Below are positions 44,021-53,927 of a stretch of DNA of 64,000 nucleotides, in pieces. The position numbers and the translations under genes are program-made. The DNA lies in contig CAZBGI010000001.1 of the NCBI GenBank assembly GCA_964491395.1, positions 62,001 to 126,000 of the forward strand, given 5' to 3'. Each line of letters begins with the position of its first letter. The first letter of the stretch is position 1. The DNA comes from SKVR01 sp964491395 (GTDB lineage Bacteria > Bacteroidota > Bacteroidia > Bacteroidales > UBA7960). The notes under the pieces are model-generated. The model made no database searches. It saw nothing but the letters and a program-made list of their open reading frames with translations, and was not told the origin of the DNA.

Positions 44021-44028
44021 CAAAATTA
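44021..44028 (-). promoter_or_regulatory. hpt: Bacteroidota-type -7 box before hpt (TAATTTTG)
   Basis: Minus-strand TAATTTTG matches TAnnTTTG exactly, 33 bases before the hpt ATG. No good -33 element seen. Confidence 0.4.
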
Positions 44029-44389
44029 AGCATTTGAAGAGGGCCCCCCTTAAATATTTAATGAAAAATATTAACATTTAGCAAAATCAGCAGCCAAGTG
44101 TCGGGATAATATGCTAATTATCAAAAACATATAGAATCAAAAACTACTTTCAGGGCCCATTCAATCAATATTTGAGAGGAAATGGCTGGGTTGTCCTTAT
44201 GAAGTACAACATCTCTCCAGACCTCTGAAAGAATTAGCTTGCAACTTACTGACTAAGAAAATCATACAATTCCTTCTTGTGGGTTAATTCGGAAGAAGGT
44301 TTTTCCAGAGATGTATCATTGTCCATCTTCTTTCAAGAAAACAAATTCAACGGGAAATTGCATCTGGGAAACTTTTTTTCAGATTTGTG

Positions 44390-44397
44390 TACTTTTG
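44390..44397 (+). promoter_or_regulatory. Bacteroidota-type -7 box (TACTTTTG)
   Basis: TACTTTTG lies 15 bases before the ATG at 44412. This supports starting the phosphodiesterase at that ATG rather than at an upstream in-frame GTG or ATG. Confidence 0.4.
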
Positions 44398-44411
44398 CCC
44401 AAAAGATTTTC

Positions 44412-44915
44412 ATGCAAAAAATAGGACTTCTCTCAGATACCCACGGATACTTCCATCCCGATTTACCTCGTATTTTCGAAGATTGTGATGAAATATGGCA
44501 TGCCGGTGATTTTGGGGATCTGTCTCTTATTGAAAAACTCAAAGAAATAAAACCTATCAGAGGTGTTTACGGTAACATCGATGGCACCGACATTCGAACG
44601 GAATTCCCTGAAATCCTCAGATTTGATTGCGAAGGGGTGGATGTTTTAATGACTCACATTGGAGGATATCCGGGCAATTATGCTCCACCCATCCGGACCA
44701 TTATGAACACAAAACCTCCCAAACTATTTATCAGCGGGCACTCGCATATTCTGAAAATCATCTTCGACAAAAAACACAACTGCCTGCACCTCAATCCGGG
44801 AGCTGCAGGCAGACATGGATTTCACAAGATAATCAGCATGCTTCGTTTCACCATTGATGGTTCCAACATCAAAGATATGGAGGTGGTGGAATTCGCAAGG
44901 GAAAAGAAATCATAA
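44412..44915 (+). CDS. YfcE/MJ0936-family metallophosphodiesterase
   Basis: The 167-residue protein begins MQKIGLLSDTHGYFHPDLPR, in which the Asp and His of SDTHG are the first metal ligands. The remaining ligands are in WHAGDFGD, GVYGNIDGTD, MTHIGGYPG and SGHSHILK; NPGAAGRHG follows. This is the small calcineurin-like phosphodiesterase family (Metallophos_2). Substrates are unknown in vivo. An in-frame upstream extension exists, but a promoter box and the conserved start favour 44412. Its stop overlaps the convergent protease stop. Confidence 0.88.
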   Translation: MQKIGLLSDTHGYFHPDLPRIFEDCDEIWHAGDFGDLSLIEKLKEIKPIRGVYGNIDGTDIRTEFPEILRFDCEGVDVLMTHIGGYPGNYAPPIRTIMNTKPPKLFISGHSHILKIIFDKKHNCLHLNPGAAGRHGFHKIISMLRFTIDGSNIKDMEVVEFAREKKS

Positions 44916-47900
44916 CTGTTCCAGGAGTACTTCTATAGCCCTGTCCAGTTGGGGTTTGCGATTGTGAAAGCGATCATGAAAGGTTTCGGGCACCACAATG
45001 TCAGGCGCTACACCGGTAAATTCCAGATTCTCACCCTCCAGCGTGTAACAGCCCCAGCTGGGCAAACGGCAAAACGAACCATCCACAAAAGATTTGCCTG
45101 AGGTGAAAATGATCCAACGATAGGTCTCAATCCCAATTATTTTGCCCAACTCAAGCTGTTTGAACCCTTCAGCAGTCATCTCAGCATCACTCAGGCTCCT
45201 TTCATTAATGGTTAAAACCATAGGTTTGGCAGATGGGGCAAAATTGGGCTGCGGCGCCATCTCTCCGCCCCGGTATTTCCAGCCCAGGTAAGGACGTTGT
45301 GATAAAAACTGGATGACATCATTATGCACATTTCCTCCCCTGTTAAACCGGATATCAAAGAGCAAGGCATCCTTGTGCTCAGCATAAGTGGTCATATCAA
45401 TGAGAAACTGCTCCAGTGCTCCGTCTGACATGTTTTTCATGTAAACATATGCGATCTTGTCTTCCGACTTTTCCCTCACGTACTCACGGTTCTCCCGTAT
45501 CCACTCGTCATAAAGCAAATTGTTAATCTGACCTGGCGTATGCGAACGAGTATGGACTTTCACTTCGTTGTTATTTCTGCGGAAAGTCAATTCCAGCTCT
45601 TCAGGTCGCGATGCGAAATAAAAGTACCGGTTTCGGTTTTCGGACTGTTCTACCCTCACTCCATTCACGGCCAGGAGCTCATCTCCGGGTAATACAGAAC
45701 TTTCAGTCAAATCCAGATAAGAGCCGGTTATGATTCGTTTTACAACCCATGGATTATCTTTTTCAAACACCAAACCGGTTTCGGCAGACTCATTCTTGAA
45801 AAATGGCTCCTCTTCCTTGCCTGAACCGGAAAAACCCATATGTGAGGCATTGAGCTCGCCCAGCATATCGTTGAGCAAAGTTCTGAGATTGTCACGGCTG
45901 CGCAGATAAGGTAAGAACTGCTCATAATGTGCAAGATTTTCCCGCCAGTCAACCCCATGGAAATCATCATCGTAGAAATTCTCATCCAGCGTAGTCCAGG
46001 TTTCATAAAATACCTGCGTAAACTCTTTCGCAAGGTTCCTGCTAAAAGTATGATCAATCTCTATGGACTCCATCTTGTTACCTTTCACATCCAGCTTCTG
46101 AATATTTCCCCCGGCAAGCACCCAGAAATTGTCGTTCAGATTGACCATAAGCGGACTCATTCCAAAATCAGCCCCTTGTATTTGCTCTGTTTTATCCTCC
46201 TCAAAAGGCTTCATTTCTCTTTTCCACAAACCCATTTTCCCTTTATCATGGTTAGAGATAAAGAATAAAACCTGTCCTTCCTTTGTCTTATAAACCTGGG
46301 GAGCCCATTGATCTCCTCCCCTGACCCGGATTTGCTCCCAGCGTTCTTCTATTCGTTCCCTGTCAATGGTAATGGGGGGAGGAAGGGTATCATTGCTATC
46401 CTTTTCGTCAAACAGATCATCAAATGCAGCATGGCGGAAGGGTTCCGCAAATTTGTGCAGGGCAATCCTGTAAATACTGTTTTCGGTATTTCCTCTGGGA
46501 TAATAAGGATGGGTGCGGTCAGAAGAAAAATAGATGTACTTGCCGCAGGGAGACCACCAGGGTTGTTGTTGAGTAACACCTGACCGGGTGAGGTTAAAGG
46601 TTTCTGCGGAAGCAATGTGGTGTACCATTACATCCTGTTCAAACTTGCGGAATGCCGTAAAAAGAACATATTCCCCATCAGGTGAAAATGTGGGGTTGGA
46701 GTTCTGAAAACCCCACAATTCATCGGTTACAAGCGTCTTGGTGGTCAGCTTCTGCAGGTCTGCAAGTTTCACTTCATTGCGGCCTGAAAGATAAACTGCC
46801 TTTTTTCTGTCGTGACTCAGAGCCAGAGCCCTGGAGGTTTTTTCCTCTTGTTCAATTTGCTGTTCGGTGCCCTTGCCATCTGCTGCAATGGAAAACAAAT
46901 TGGCCCAGCCATTATGGGTGCGGGTATACAAAAGGGTTTTGTTGTCGGCAAGCCACTTTACTTCTATTACGCGTTCATCAGCCTTTACGGGCATCCGGCG
47001 CACAAATTTGCCTTCCATATCAGAAACAAACAATTCACCCCGGGAAACAAAAGCGAGTTTTTTCTCATCGGGCGACACATCAAACCAGGTAATATTTCCT
47101 TTCACCTGGAAACTTTGATCAACAGCAAGATTGGGAGCCTGGAACAAGCGCACACCGGGAATATGCACTTCGCCGGTAGCTACATCATACACATGCAACT
47201 GATAATCTTTCTCAAAAGCAACAATACTGCCATCCGCACTCACCTGTGGTGTCCTGATAGCACGTGAAAAACTTGTCAGCTGTGTTTTTTCCCCGTTTCG
47301 AAAAGTGTAAAGATTGTATTCACCATTGTATTCATCCGAGGCGAAATAAATATTTCCCTGTTGATCAACTGTAGGCCATAAATCCTGTCCTTCGTAGTCG
47401 GTAAGATTGACGAATTCATCTGTTGCAGGATTGTAAGATAAAATATCGGGACGATGTTCTCCCCTGTATCGCTTCCGATGCGGAAACATCAGGCTTTCCC
47501 AGCTTTCGGTAAAGATAAAGGCACCTGTCTGCGGATGCTCTGACAACTGATGTTCAATATTGAAATAATGTTCAAAAAGCCGGTAAGGAGTGCCTCCATC
47601 CAGCGAAACTCTGTAAACCGAACTCATATTTTCCCGGGAAGAATGAAAGAAGATCGATTGCGAATCCCATGACCAGGAATTTACATGATCACTCCCCTGG
47701 TGCCAGGTGAGCTGTTGTATTTCTCCTCCCTGAGCAGGCATAACATACACATTGGCATTGCGATCGCGGGTTGAAGTAAAAGCAATCCATTGGCCGTCAG
47801 GCGAGAATCGCGGAGAAGAAACAATGCCTTCCAGCGAGGTGAGGCGATAAGCAGTTCCTCCTGAAGCAGGTACCTGCCACAGGTCGTTCTCGTAAACAAA

Positions 47901-48026
47901 AACGATAATTTGTCCATCGGGAGAAACAGTTGGCTGTGAAACAAAGTAAGCTTGCTCATTGGCAGCTGAAGAGAAAAAAGTGACAAGCAAAAAAGCTATC
48001 ACCACGAAATAATATCTTTTGTTCAT
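44910..48026 (-). CDS. Tricorn-type S41 protease with N-terminal beta-propellers
   Basis: From the ATG at 48026 (MNKRYYFVVIAFLLVTFFSS, signal peptide) the protein has 1038 residues. About 1-640 are beta-propeller blades with TolB/PD40 motifs (SPDGQIIVF, SPDGQWIAFTS, SPDGEYVLFTAF). A tricorn core 1 domain follows, then a PDZ-like segment and an S41 peptidase domain. Catalytic residues align with tricorn: H729 (ASHMGF), S946 and D947 (LSDAEM), 217 residues apart, close to the tricorn spacing. It is exported and probably degrades or trims peptides in the periplasm. Upstream codons (to 48128) are open but precede the signal peptide. Monocistronic. Confidence 0.92.
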   Translation of the reverse strand: MNKRYYFVVIAFLLVTFFSSAANEQAYFVSQPTVSPDGQIIVFVYENDLWQVPASGGTAYRLTSLEGIVSSPRFSPDGQWIAFTSTRDRNANVYVMPAQGGEIQQLTWHQGSDHVNSWSWDSQSIFFHSSRENMSSVYRVSLDGGTPYRLFEHYFNIEHQLSEHPQTGAFIFTESWESLMFPHRKRYRGEHRPDILSYNPATDEFVNLTDYEGQDLWPTVDQQGNIYFASDEYNGEYNLYTFRNGEKTQLTSFSRAIRTPQVSADGSIVAFEKDYQLHVYDVATGEVHIPGVRLFQAPNLAVDQSFQVKGNITWFDVSPDEKKLAFVSRGELFVSDMEGKFVRRMPVKADERVIEVKWLADNKTLLYTRTHNGWANLFSIAADGKGTEQQIEQEEKTSRALALSHDRKKAVYLSGRNEVKLADLQKLTTKTLVTDELWGFQNSNPTFSPDGEYVLFTAFRKFEQDVMVHHIASAETFNLTRSGVTQQQPWWSPCGKYIYFSSDRTHPYYPRGNTENSIYRIALHKFAEPFRHAAFDDLFDEKDSNDTLPPPITIDRERIEERWEQIRVRGGDQWAPQVYKTKEGQVLFFISNHDKGKMGLWKREMKPFEEDKTEQIQGADFGMSPLMVNLNDNFWVLAGGNIQKLDVKGNKMESIEIDHTFSRNLAKEFTQVFYETWTTLDENFYDDDFHGVDWRENLAHYEQFLPYLRSRDNLRTLLNDMLGELNASHMGFSGSGKEEEPFFKNESAETGLVFEKDNPWVVKRIITGSYLDLTESSVLPGDELLAVNGVRVEQSENRNRYFYFASRPEELELTFRRNNNEVKVHTRSHTPGQINNLLYDEWIRENREYVREKSEDKIAYVYMKNMSDGALEQFLIDMTTYAEHKDALLFDIRFNRGGNVHNDVIQFLSQRPYLGWKYRGGEMAPQPNFAPSAKPMVLTINERSLSDAEMTAEGFKQLELGKIIGIETYRWIIFTSGKSFVDGSFCRLPSWGCYTLEGENLEFTGVAPDIVVPETFHDRFHNRKPQLDRAIEVLLEQL

Positions 48027-48436
48027 ATTGCAGGGGTTTAAATTTAGTGGGCTAAAATAATAAAAAAACGAGTGTAATAATTTAACTTTCATAAGATGAT
48101 AATTTCTCAACAACACGAAAAGAAGCACTGGAAAAACATCATTTACTATTTAAACTGAGTAAAACTGGCAAGATTTTGTAGTGAAACTGAACGTTATGGC
48201 TACATTCATTACAAGAGGGTCAGCCAAAGAGCAGACAAAAGCTTTAGCGGACCGTCACGAATCTGCATAAATTCAGATTTTGCTTTCCCATCAAAATAAA
48301 TTATGCTTATCTTCGTTGGCCGTATAGCTCAAACCATTCATTTTAAAGGGATATACATGATCAACCACCGAAATATCCAATAACCGGTTGATTATTAGGC
48401 AAAACAATACTTATTAGCTTTTTTTATCCGATATAC
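48027..48436. other. Divergent intergenic region, tricorn protease / hem cluster
   Basis: About 410 bases hold the start region of the haem cluster. TATCTTCG at 48308-48315 is one mismatch from TAnnTTTG, but the nearest TTTG is 25 bases upstream, so promoter support is weak. No hairpin or small gene was recognised. Confidence 0.35.
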
Positions 48437-49699
48437 ATGTTAGGACTTATTGGCATCAGTTATAAATCAGCGCCTCTGGAAATAAGGGAAAAATATTCAT
48501 TTACCGAAGAGACCAGTCTTCTTTTTCTGCGACAATTACAAATAGACCCGGATTTGCTGGGAGCAGTAGTATTGTCAACCTGCAACCGCATTGAGGTGTA
48601 TTTCCATTTTGAGAAAGTTCCCTTTGAAAAAGCAAACGATGCTATTTTTCGCAATCTTGAATTTTTTAAAAAAACACCGACTGAAGAAAGAAAATATTTT
48701 TACAAATATGAGGGAGACGAAGCCACCAACCATCTTTTCCGTGTTGTTTCTGGTTTGGAATCGCTTGTTTTGGGGGAAGATCAGATTGTAACCCAGGTAA
48801 AAGGAGGTTTTAAAGTCAGTCTTGACAATGATCTGAGCAGTGCGGTTTTGACCCGCATGTTCAACAAAGCCTTTGAGGCCGGTAAGCGCGTACGTACTGA
48901 AACAGCCATCAATCAGGGGTCTGCATCCATTAGCTCAGCGGCTGTGGAATTGCTTTTCAAGCATGTTCCGGATATCCGGCAAAAGACCATTACATTGATA
49001 GGCACTGGCGTAATGGGTGAGCTGGCAGCTGTAAACCTTGTAAAAAAAGAATGCAAATCACTCTTTATCACCAACCGCACTTACAGCAAAGCACAGGAAA
49101 TTGCCTTAAAACATGCTGCAACAGCTTTTGAAATACACGAATTAGAGAAATTTCTCCCCAAGAGCGATGTAGTGATGGTGGCTACAGGATCTCAGAACCA
49201 CATCATTACAGCAGAAATGCTGGATCCTTTTATTTATCAGCGCAAGGAAAAGCAGGTTTATGTTGATCTATCTGTACCACGCAACATCAGCACAAAAATT
49301 GCCGAATTACCTAACGTGGATCTATTTGCTGTAGACGATTTACAGGAAATCGTAAAAGAAACCCAGAACAAGCGAAAAGAAGCTGTTGAAGAAGCCATGG
49401 AAATTATCCGCCTGGTAAAACATGAATTCAACGATTGGCTCTGTGCACTGGAGCTAACTCCTGCCATTCTTAATATAAAAAAGAACATACACGATATCAA
49501 TGCGGGGGAACTGGAAGGTTTCCTGAAAATTAACGGAATTACCGACAAAGAAATGATTTCCCGCTATGCCGACCATATCTCCAACAAATATGCCCGCCTG
49601 TTTATCCGCAATCTTAAACAGGTAACAGAAAACGGGAAAAAGCGTGAATACATCAATGTGGTAAACCGGCTTTTTGAACTTAACGAGAAAAATGGATAA
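48437..49699 (+). CDS. hemA: Glutamyl-tRNA reductase
   Basis: The 420-residue protein reduces glutamyl-tRNA to glutamate-1-semialdehyde with NADPH, the committed C5-pathway step. The catalytic Cys is C49 in LSTCNRIEVY. The NADPH domain has IGTGVMG, and the dimerisation helices end the chain. It opens the hem cluster; its last 8 bases overlap the hemC start, which suggests translational coupling. The start is the ATG at 48437. Confidence 0.97.
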   Translation: MLGLIGISYKSAPLEIREKYSFTEETSLLFLRQLQIDPDLLGAVVLSTCNRIEVYFHFEKVPFEKANDAIFRNLEFFKKTPTEERKYFYKYEGDEATNHLFRVVSGLESLVLGEDQIVTQVKGGFKVSLDNDLSSAVLTRMFNKAFEAGKRVRTETAINQGSASISSAAVELLFKHVPDIRQKTITLIGTGVMGELAAVNLVKKECKSLFITNRTYSKAQEIALKHAATAFEIHELEKFLPKSDVVMVATGSQNHIITAEMLDPFIYQRKEKQVYVDLSVPRNISTKIAELPNVDLFAVDDLQEIVKETQNKRKEAVEEAMEIIRLVKHEFNDWLCALELTPAILNIKKNIHDINAGELEGFLKINGITDKEMISRYADHISNKYARLFIRNLKQVTENGKKREYINVVNRLFELNEKNG

Positions 49700-50627
49700 C
49701 AATACCATTACTATAGGAACACGCGGAAGCCAGCTTGCACTTTACCAGGCCTACCGTGTCAGAGATGCCATTCATAACGGACATCCACAGTTGAATGCCG
49801 AAATAAAAATCATTAAAACCAAAGGAGACAAAATCCTTGATGTCGCATTGTCAAAAATCGGCGATAAGGGACTTTTCACCAAAGAACTGGAGGTTGAACT
49901 TATCAGGGGCACCATTGATCTGGCGGTGCACAGCCTGAAGGATTTACCCACCCGTTTTCCGGAAGGACTTACCCTGGGAGGCGTACTGGAAAGGGGCGAA
50001 TTCAGGGATGCCCTGGTACACAAATCCGGTAAGAAATTTCATGAACTGGATGCTACAGATGTGATTGCCACTTCCAGCCTGCGCCGCAGAGCACAATTGC
50101 TTCGGCAAAATCCCAACCTGAAGATTGTAGATATACGCGGCAACGTAAATACCCGACTGCAAAAAATGCAGCAGGGCCATTGCACAGCCATGATCATGGC
50201 CGCAGCAGGCCTGCAACGCCTGGAGTTGGGGCACCTGATAACAGAAATCCTGGAGCCGGAGACTTTCATTCCCGCAGTGAGCCAGGGAGCCATTGCCATG
50301 GAGGCACGCGAAAATGACCAAAGGGTTTTGGAGGTGCTACATGACATTACCCATCCACCCACATTGCAGGCCGTAAATGCCGAAAGAACCTTTTTGCGCA
50401 TGCTCGAAGGAGGTTGCCAGGTTCCTATCGGTTGCTTTACACAGGTTACCCGGAATCAATTCCGCATCAAGGGTTTTATTTCCAATCTCGATGCTACCGA
50501 AGTCATTCAGGAAGAACGATCAGGAACGCCGGACAAAAGCATTGAACTGGCCAGCGAACTGGCAGAATACTTTATCCGACAGGGATCGGAAAGGATACTG
50601 GAGGAAATAAGAAAGCAAAACAAGTAA
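49692..50627 (+). CDS. hemC: Porphobilinogen deaminase (hydroxymethylbilane synthase)
   Basis: From the ATG at 49692 (overlapping the hemA stop by 8 bases; an upstream TTG is also open) the protein has 311 residues. IGTRGSQLALYQA opens the substrate domain, DLAVHSLKDLPT and SSLRRRAQL are conserved anion-binding segments, and C242 in LEGGCQVPIGCF attaches the dipyrromethane cofactor. It joins four porphobilinogens into hydroxymethylbilane. The gap to hemD is 19 bases. Confidence 0.97.
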   Translation: MDNNTITIGTRGSQLALYQAYRVRDAIHNGHPQLNAEIKIIKTKGDKILDVALSKIGDKGLFTKELEVELIRGTIDLAVHSLKDLPTRFPEGLTLGGVLERGEFRDALVHKSGKKFHELDATDVIATSSLRRRAQLLRQNPNLKIVDIRGNVNTRLQKMQQGHCTAMIMAAAGLQRLELGHLITEILEPETFIPAVSQGAIAMEARENDQRVLEVLHDITHPPTLQAVNAERTFLRMLEGGCQVPIGCFTQVTRNQFRIKGFISNLDATEVIQEERSGTPDKSIELASELAEYFIRQGSERILEEIRKQNK

Positions 50628-50646
50628 GATATTAACCGGCCGCCAA

Positions 50647-51411
50647 TTGAAACCACTGGAAGGAAAAGTTATCATCACTACCCAACCGGCAGACCAGCCT
50701 CAACCCCTGAACAGGCTGCTGCAAGACATGGGTGCTATGGTATACCATCTGCCAATGATCGAAACAAAGACTTTGAACTTGCCCCCTGCCCTGCTGAAGG
50801 AAATGCTGCAACCCGATTCTTTTCAGTTGCTGGTTTTTACCAGCAAAAAAGGAGTCAGAGGCTTTTTCGAAAATCTATACGTCCTGCAAAACGATTACTC
50901 TCTCCCGTCTGAGATATCCATCGCAGTTGTAGGACAGGGAACTGCCGAGTGCCTCAGCCAATACGGTCATCAGGCCACCTTTATCAACCCGGGAAAAGAT
51001 GCAGAAGATATGTCCCGTTTCCTTCTTAATGAGGTTGTGAAACCCAACGATAAAATCTTGCTCGCTCTGGGTACCAAAGCTCCCGACTTCCTGGAAAAAA
51101 CCCTGGGGAGGAAAGCTGTTGTGAAAAGAATAAACGTGTATGAAACAATACTCTTGCAGGAAGCTGATAAAAAAGTGGCTGGCTTGATTCAGCAGGGCAA
51201 AGCAGACATGTGCATTTTCACCTCGCCTTCAGGCATTTATGCATTTAAGGAATTATTTGGTGTCATCAGTGAGTTATCTATGGCTGCCATTGGAAACACA
51301 ACGGGCAAAGCCATTGCGGATTCCGGTTTTAAAGTTTCGGTTATATCACCCCGTCCATCTGCGGAAGACCTTGCCACTGCTGTGGAAAAATACTTTTCCG
51401 GAAAAACGTAA
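50647..51411 (+). CDS. hemD: Uroporphyrinogen-III synthase
   Basis: A 254-residue protein starting at a TTG (MKPLEGKVIITTQPADQPQ); the next in-frame ATG is about 30 codons later, inside the fold. Sequence is diverged, as usual for HemD, but LLVFTSKKGVRGFFENL, VGQGTAECL and FTSPSGIYAFKELFG fit the two-domain alpha-beta fold, and the position between hemC and hemB supports it. It closes the linear tetrapyrrole with ring-D inversion. Confidence 0.9.
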   Translation: MKPLEGKVIITTQPADQPQPLNRLLQDMGAMVYHLPMIETKTLNLPPALLKEMLQPDSFQLLVFTSKKGVRGFFENLYVLQNDYSLPSEISIAVVGQGTAECLSQYGHQATFINPGKDAEDMSRFLLNEVVKPNDKILLALGTKAPDFLEKTLGRKAVVKRINVYETILLQEADKKVAGLIQQGKADMCIFTSPSGIYAFKELFGVISELSMAAIGNTTGKAIADSGFKVSVISPRPSAEDLATAVEKYFSGKT

Positions 51412-51499
51412 TAACTCTGTTTCCTTTCAGCTAAATTGCTAAGTTTGTAATCGTGACATATCCTACTGACAAAAAAACACAATAAAAAAACATTTAATC

Positions 51500-52486
51500 A
51501 TGTACTTTCCATCAACCCGTTTAAGAAGACTACGTGCCAATCCGGCTATCAGGGCCATGGTAAATGAAACCATTGTATCTCTGGACAATCTGGTAATGCC
51601 TCTTTTTGCCTGCCCGGGAAAAGGAGTAAGAAACCCTATCAGTTCCATGCCAGGTAATTATCAACTTTCCGTAGACATGTTGGTGGAAGAATGCAGTGAA
51701 TTGCACAAGCTGGGGATTCATTCGGTTTTATTGTTTGGTATTCCCGAAACAAAAGATGAAACCGGAATGGTAGGTGCCCACGAACATGCCATCATCCCCA
51801 CTGCTGTAAGGGCCATTAAGCAAGCCATTCCTGAGATGTTTGTCATTGCAGATGTTTGCAACTGCGAATATACCTCACACGGGCATTGCGGCACCATAGT
51901 CAATAATGATGTGGATAACGATCTCACCTTGAAAACCCTGGCAGCACAGGCAGTTGCTTTTGCCCGTGCCGGGGTGGATATGGTAGCTCCCAGCGACATG
52001 ATGGACGGTCGCGTGGTTTATATCAGGGAAAAGCTGGATGAGAATGGATACAGCAACATTCCTATCATGGCCTATTCTGCAAAGTATGCCTCCGCCTTTT
52101 ATGGCCCGTTTCGCGAAGCCGCCGAAAGTGCTCCCCGGTTTGGTGATCGCCAGACCTACCAGATGAACCCTGCCAACAGCAATGAAGCCATGCGCGAAAT
52201 AGAACTGGATATAGAAGAAGGAGCTGACATCATCATGGTAAAACCTGCCCTCTCTTACCTGGATATTATCCGTAGAGCCCGGGATACTTTCAACATCCCC
52301 ATTGCAGCTTATAACGTGAGTGGAGAATTTTCCATGGTGAAGGCCGCGGCAGAAAAAGGGTGGATTGACGGTGAACGCATTACCAGAGAAATCCTGAAAT
52401 CCATCAGACGGGCCGGGGCAGATATCATTCTTACCTATCATGCCAAAGAGATAGCTCAATGGCTCAGGGGTGAAAAAAGTTTCTGA
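51500..52486 (+). CDS. hemB: Porphobilinogen synthase (delta-aminolevulinic acid dehydratase)
   Basis: The 328-residue enzyme condenses two ALA into porphobilinogen. The Schiff-base lysines are K195 in YSAKYASAF and K248 in IMVKPALSY. Three Cys, C120, C122 and C130 in CNCEYTSHGHC, are placed as the zinc-binding ligands, so a Zn-dependent type is indicated. The start is the ATG at 51500, MYFPSTRLRRLR. An 88-base gap with no clear signal precedes it. Confidence 0.97.
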   Translation: MYFPSTRLRRLRANPAIRAMVNETIVSLDNLVMPLFACPGKGVRNPISSMPGNYQLSVDMLVEECSELHKLGIHSVLLFGIPETKDETGMVGAHEHAIIPTAVRAIKQAIPEMFVIADVCNCEYTSHGHCGTIVNNDVDNDLTLKTLAAQAVAFARAGVDMVAPSDMMDGRVVYIREKLDENGYSNIPIMAYSAKYASAFYGPFREAAESAPRFGDRQTYQMNPANSNEAMREIELDIEEGADIIMVKPALSYLDIIRRARDTFNIPIAAYNVSGEFSMVKAAAEKGWIDGERITREILKSIRRAGADIILTYHAKEIAQWLRGEKSF

Positions 52487-52593
52487 TAATAAAACCCGCA
52501 TGGATCACCATCTTTCATGTTTATTTTATCCAACATGACACTATTCTCAGCATCTGTCATTAAGTCAACAAAACAAAAATTCCTATAAAAACT

Positions 52594-53883
52594 ATGAATC
52601 ACAACAACAGCATACAAGAATTTCAGAGAGCCAAAAACAGTATTCCCGGCGGGGTTAATTCTCCTGCACGTGCTTTTCGAAGTGTTGGCGGAAACCCCGT
52701 ATTTATTGCCAAAGCCAAAGGTTCACGCATGTGGGATATCGATGGCAATGAGTACATCGACTATGTATCATCGTGGGGACCCATGATTGTGGGTCATGCC
52801 GATGAGAGAGTTATTGCCGCTATTACAGATGCCGCCCAACGAGGCACCAGCTACGGTGCTCCTACCGTGGGAGAAACCAACATGGCTGAAATGATAAAAA
52901 AAATGAAGCCTTCCATGGACATTGTACGGATGGTTAACTCAGGTACCGAAGCAACCATGAGTGCATTGCGACTGGCAAGAGGTTACACAGGACGTAATAA
53001 ATTTATCAAATTCGAGGGATGCTACCACGGACATGCTGACAGCTTCCTTATCAAAGCAGGCTCCGGAGCCTTAACCCTTGGATTGCCTGACAGCCCGGGT
53101 GTAACCAATGGAACGGCACAAGATACTCTTACCGCCAGATACAATGACCTGGAAGGAGTCGCTGAACTATTTGAAAATTTTGGCAACGACATTGCTGCCG
53201 TTATTCTTGAACCGGTAGTAGGAAACATGGGCGTGGTAATTCCCGACAAAGAATTTCTGGAAGGTCTGCGCGGATTAACCCAGAAATACGGAGCATTATT
53301 GATTTTTGATGAAGTAATGACCGGATTCCGTCTGGCCAAAGGAGGTGCACAGGAATATTTTGGCATTACTCCAGACCTGACCTGCCTGGGTAAAATTATT
53401 GGCGGAGGCTTACCGGTAGGAGCTTACGGGGGACCCAAAGAAATCATGGAACACCTGGCACCTGCCGGGCCGGTTTACCAGGCCGGAACCCTATCGGGCA
53501 ACCCACTGGCCATGGCCGCCGGACTGGCTACCCTGAAAATCATTGATGAAACCCCGGGGTTTCATGCCAACCTGGAAGAAAAGTCTGCAAGGCTTGAAAA
53601 AGGGCTGAAAGAAAATCTGAAACAAACCGGGCACAAAGGTGTTGTAAACAGAGCAGGCTCAATGATCACCCTTTTCTTCACCGAAAAAGTACAGATTAAA
53701 TCTTTTGATGATGCCAGTACTTCTGACACCGAAAAATTCGGAAAGTATTTCAGAGCAATGCTCGGGCAAGGTATTTACCTGCCCCCTTCCCAATTTGAAG
53801 CGGCATTCATTCCCGGCTGCATTACAGATGAAGAGATTGAAAAAACCATTCAGGCCAGCTTACAAGCATTAAAGTCATTATAA
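52594..53883 (+). CDS. hemL: Glutamate-1-semialdehyde 2,1-aminomutase
   Basis: A 429-residue class-III aminotransferase-type PLP enzyme. The PLP Lys is K267 in CLGKIIGGGLPVGAYGG; NSGTEATMSALRLARGYTGR, CYHGHADSFL and LLIFDEVMTGFR complete the signature. It isomerises glutamate-1-semialdehyde to ALA, thus following HemA. It lies between hemB and hemE, 107 and 44 bases from them. Confidence 0.97.
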   Translation: MNHNNSIQEFQRAKNSIPGGVNSPARAFRSVGGNPVFIAKAKGSRMWDIDGNEYIDYVSSWGPMIVGHADERVIAAITDAAQRGTSYGAPTVGETNMAEMIKKMKPSMDIVRMVNSGTEATMSALRLARGYTGRNKFIKFEGCYHGHADSFLIKAGSGALTLGLPDSPGVTNGTAQDTLTARYNDLEGVAELFENFGNDIAAVILEPVVGNMGVVIPDKEFLEGLRGLTQKYGALLIFDEVMTGFRLAKGGAQEYFGITPDLTCLGKIIGGGLPVGAYGGPKEIMEHLAPAGPVYQAGTLSGNPLAMAAGLATLKIIDETPGFHANLEEKSARLEKGLKENLKQTGHKGVVNRAGSMITLFFTEKVQIKSFDDASTSDTEKFGKYFRAMLGQGIYLPPSQFEAAFIPGCITDEEIEKTIQASLQALKSL

Positions 53884-53927
53884 AACAAAGGATTTTCAAC
53901 AATCCCATACAGATAAGAAAACAATTA

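Larger units (their letters stand above)
43989..44411. other. Divergent intergenic region, hpt / phosphodiesterase
   Basis: About 420 AT-rich bases. It contains a likely promoter for each neighbour (listed separately) and an AT-rich patch with imperfect palindromy around 44050-44085. Nothing else was recognised. An in-frame extension of the phosphodiesterase frame to 44277 looks non-coding. Confidence 0.4.

Noticed and set aside
43989..44411. AT-rich palindromic patch, considered as an operator or origin element
   Set aside because: Imperfect, no DnaA-box cluster or matching repeat, and simple AT composition explains it.
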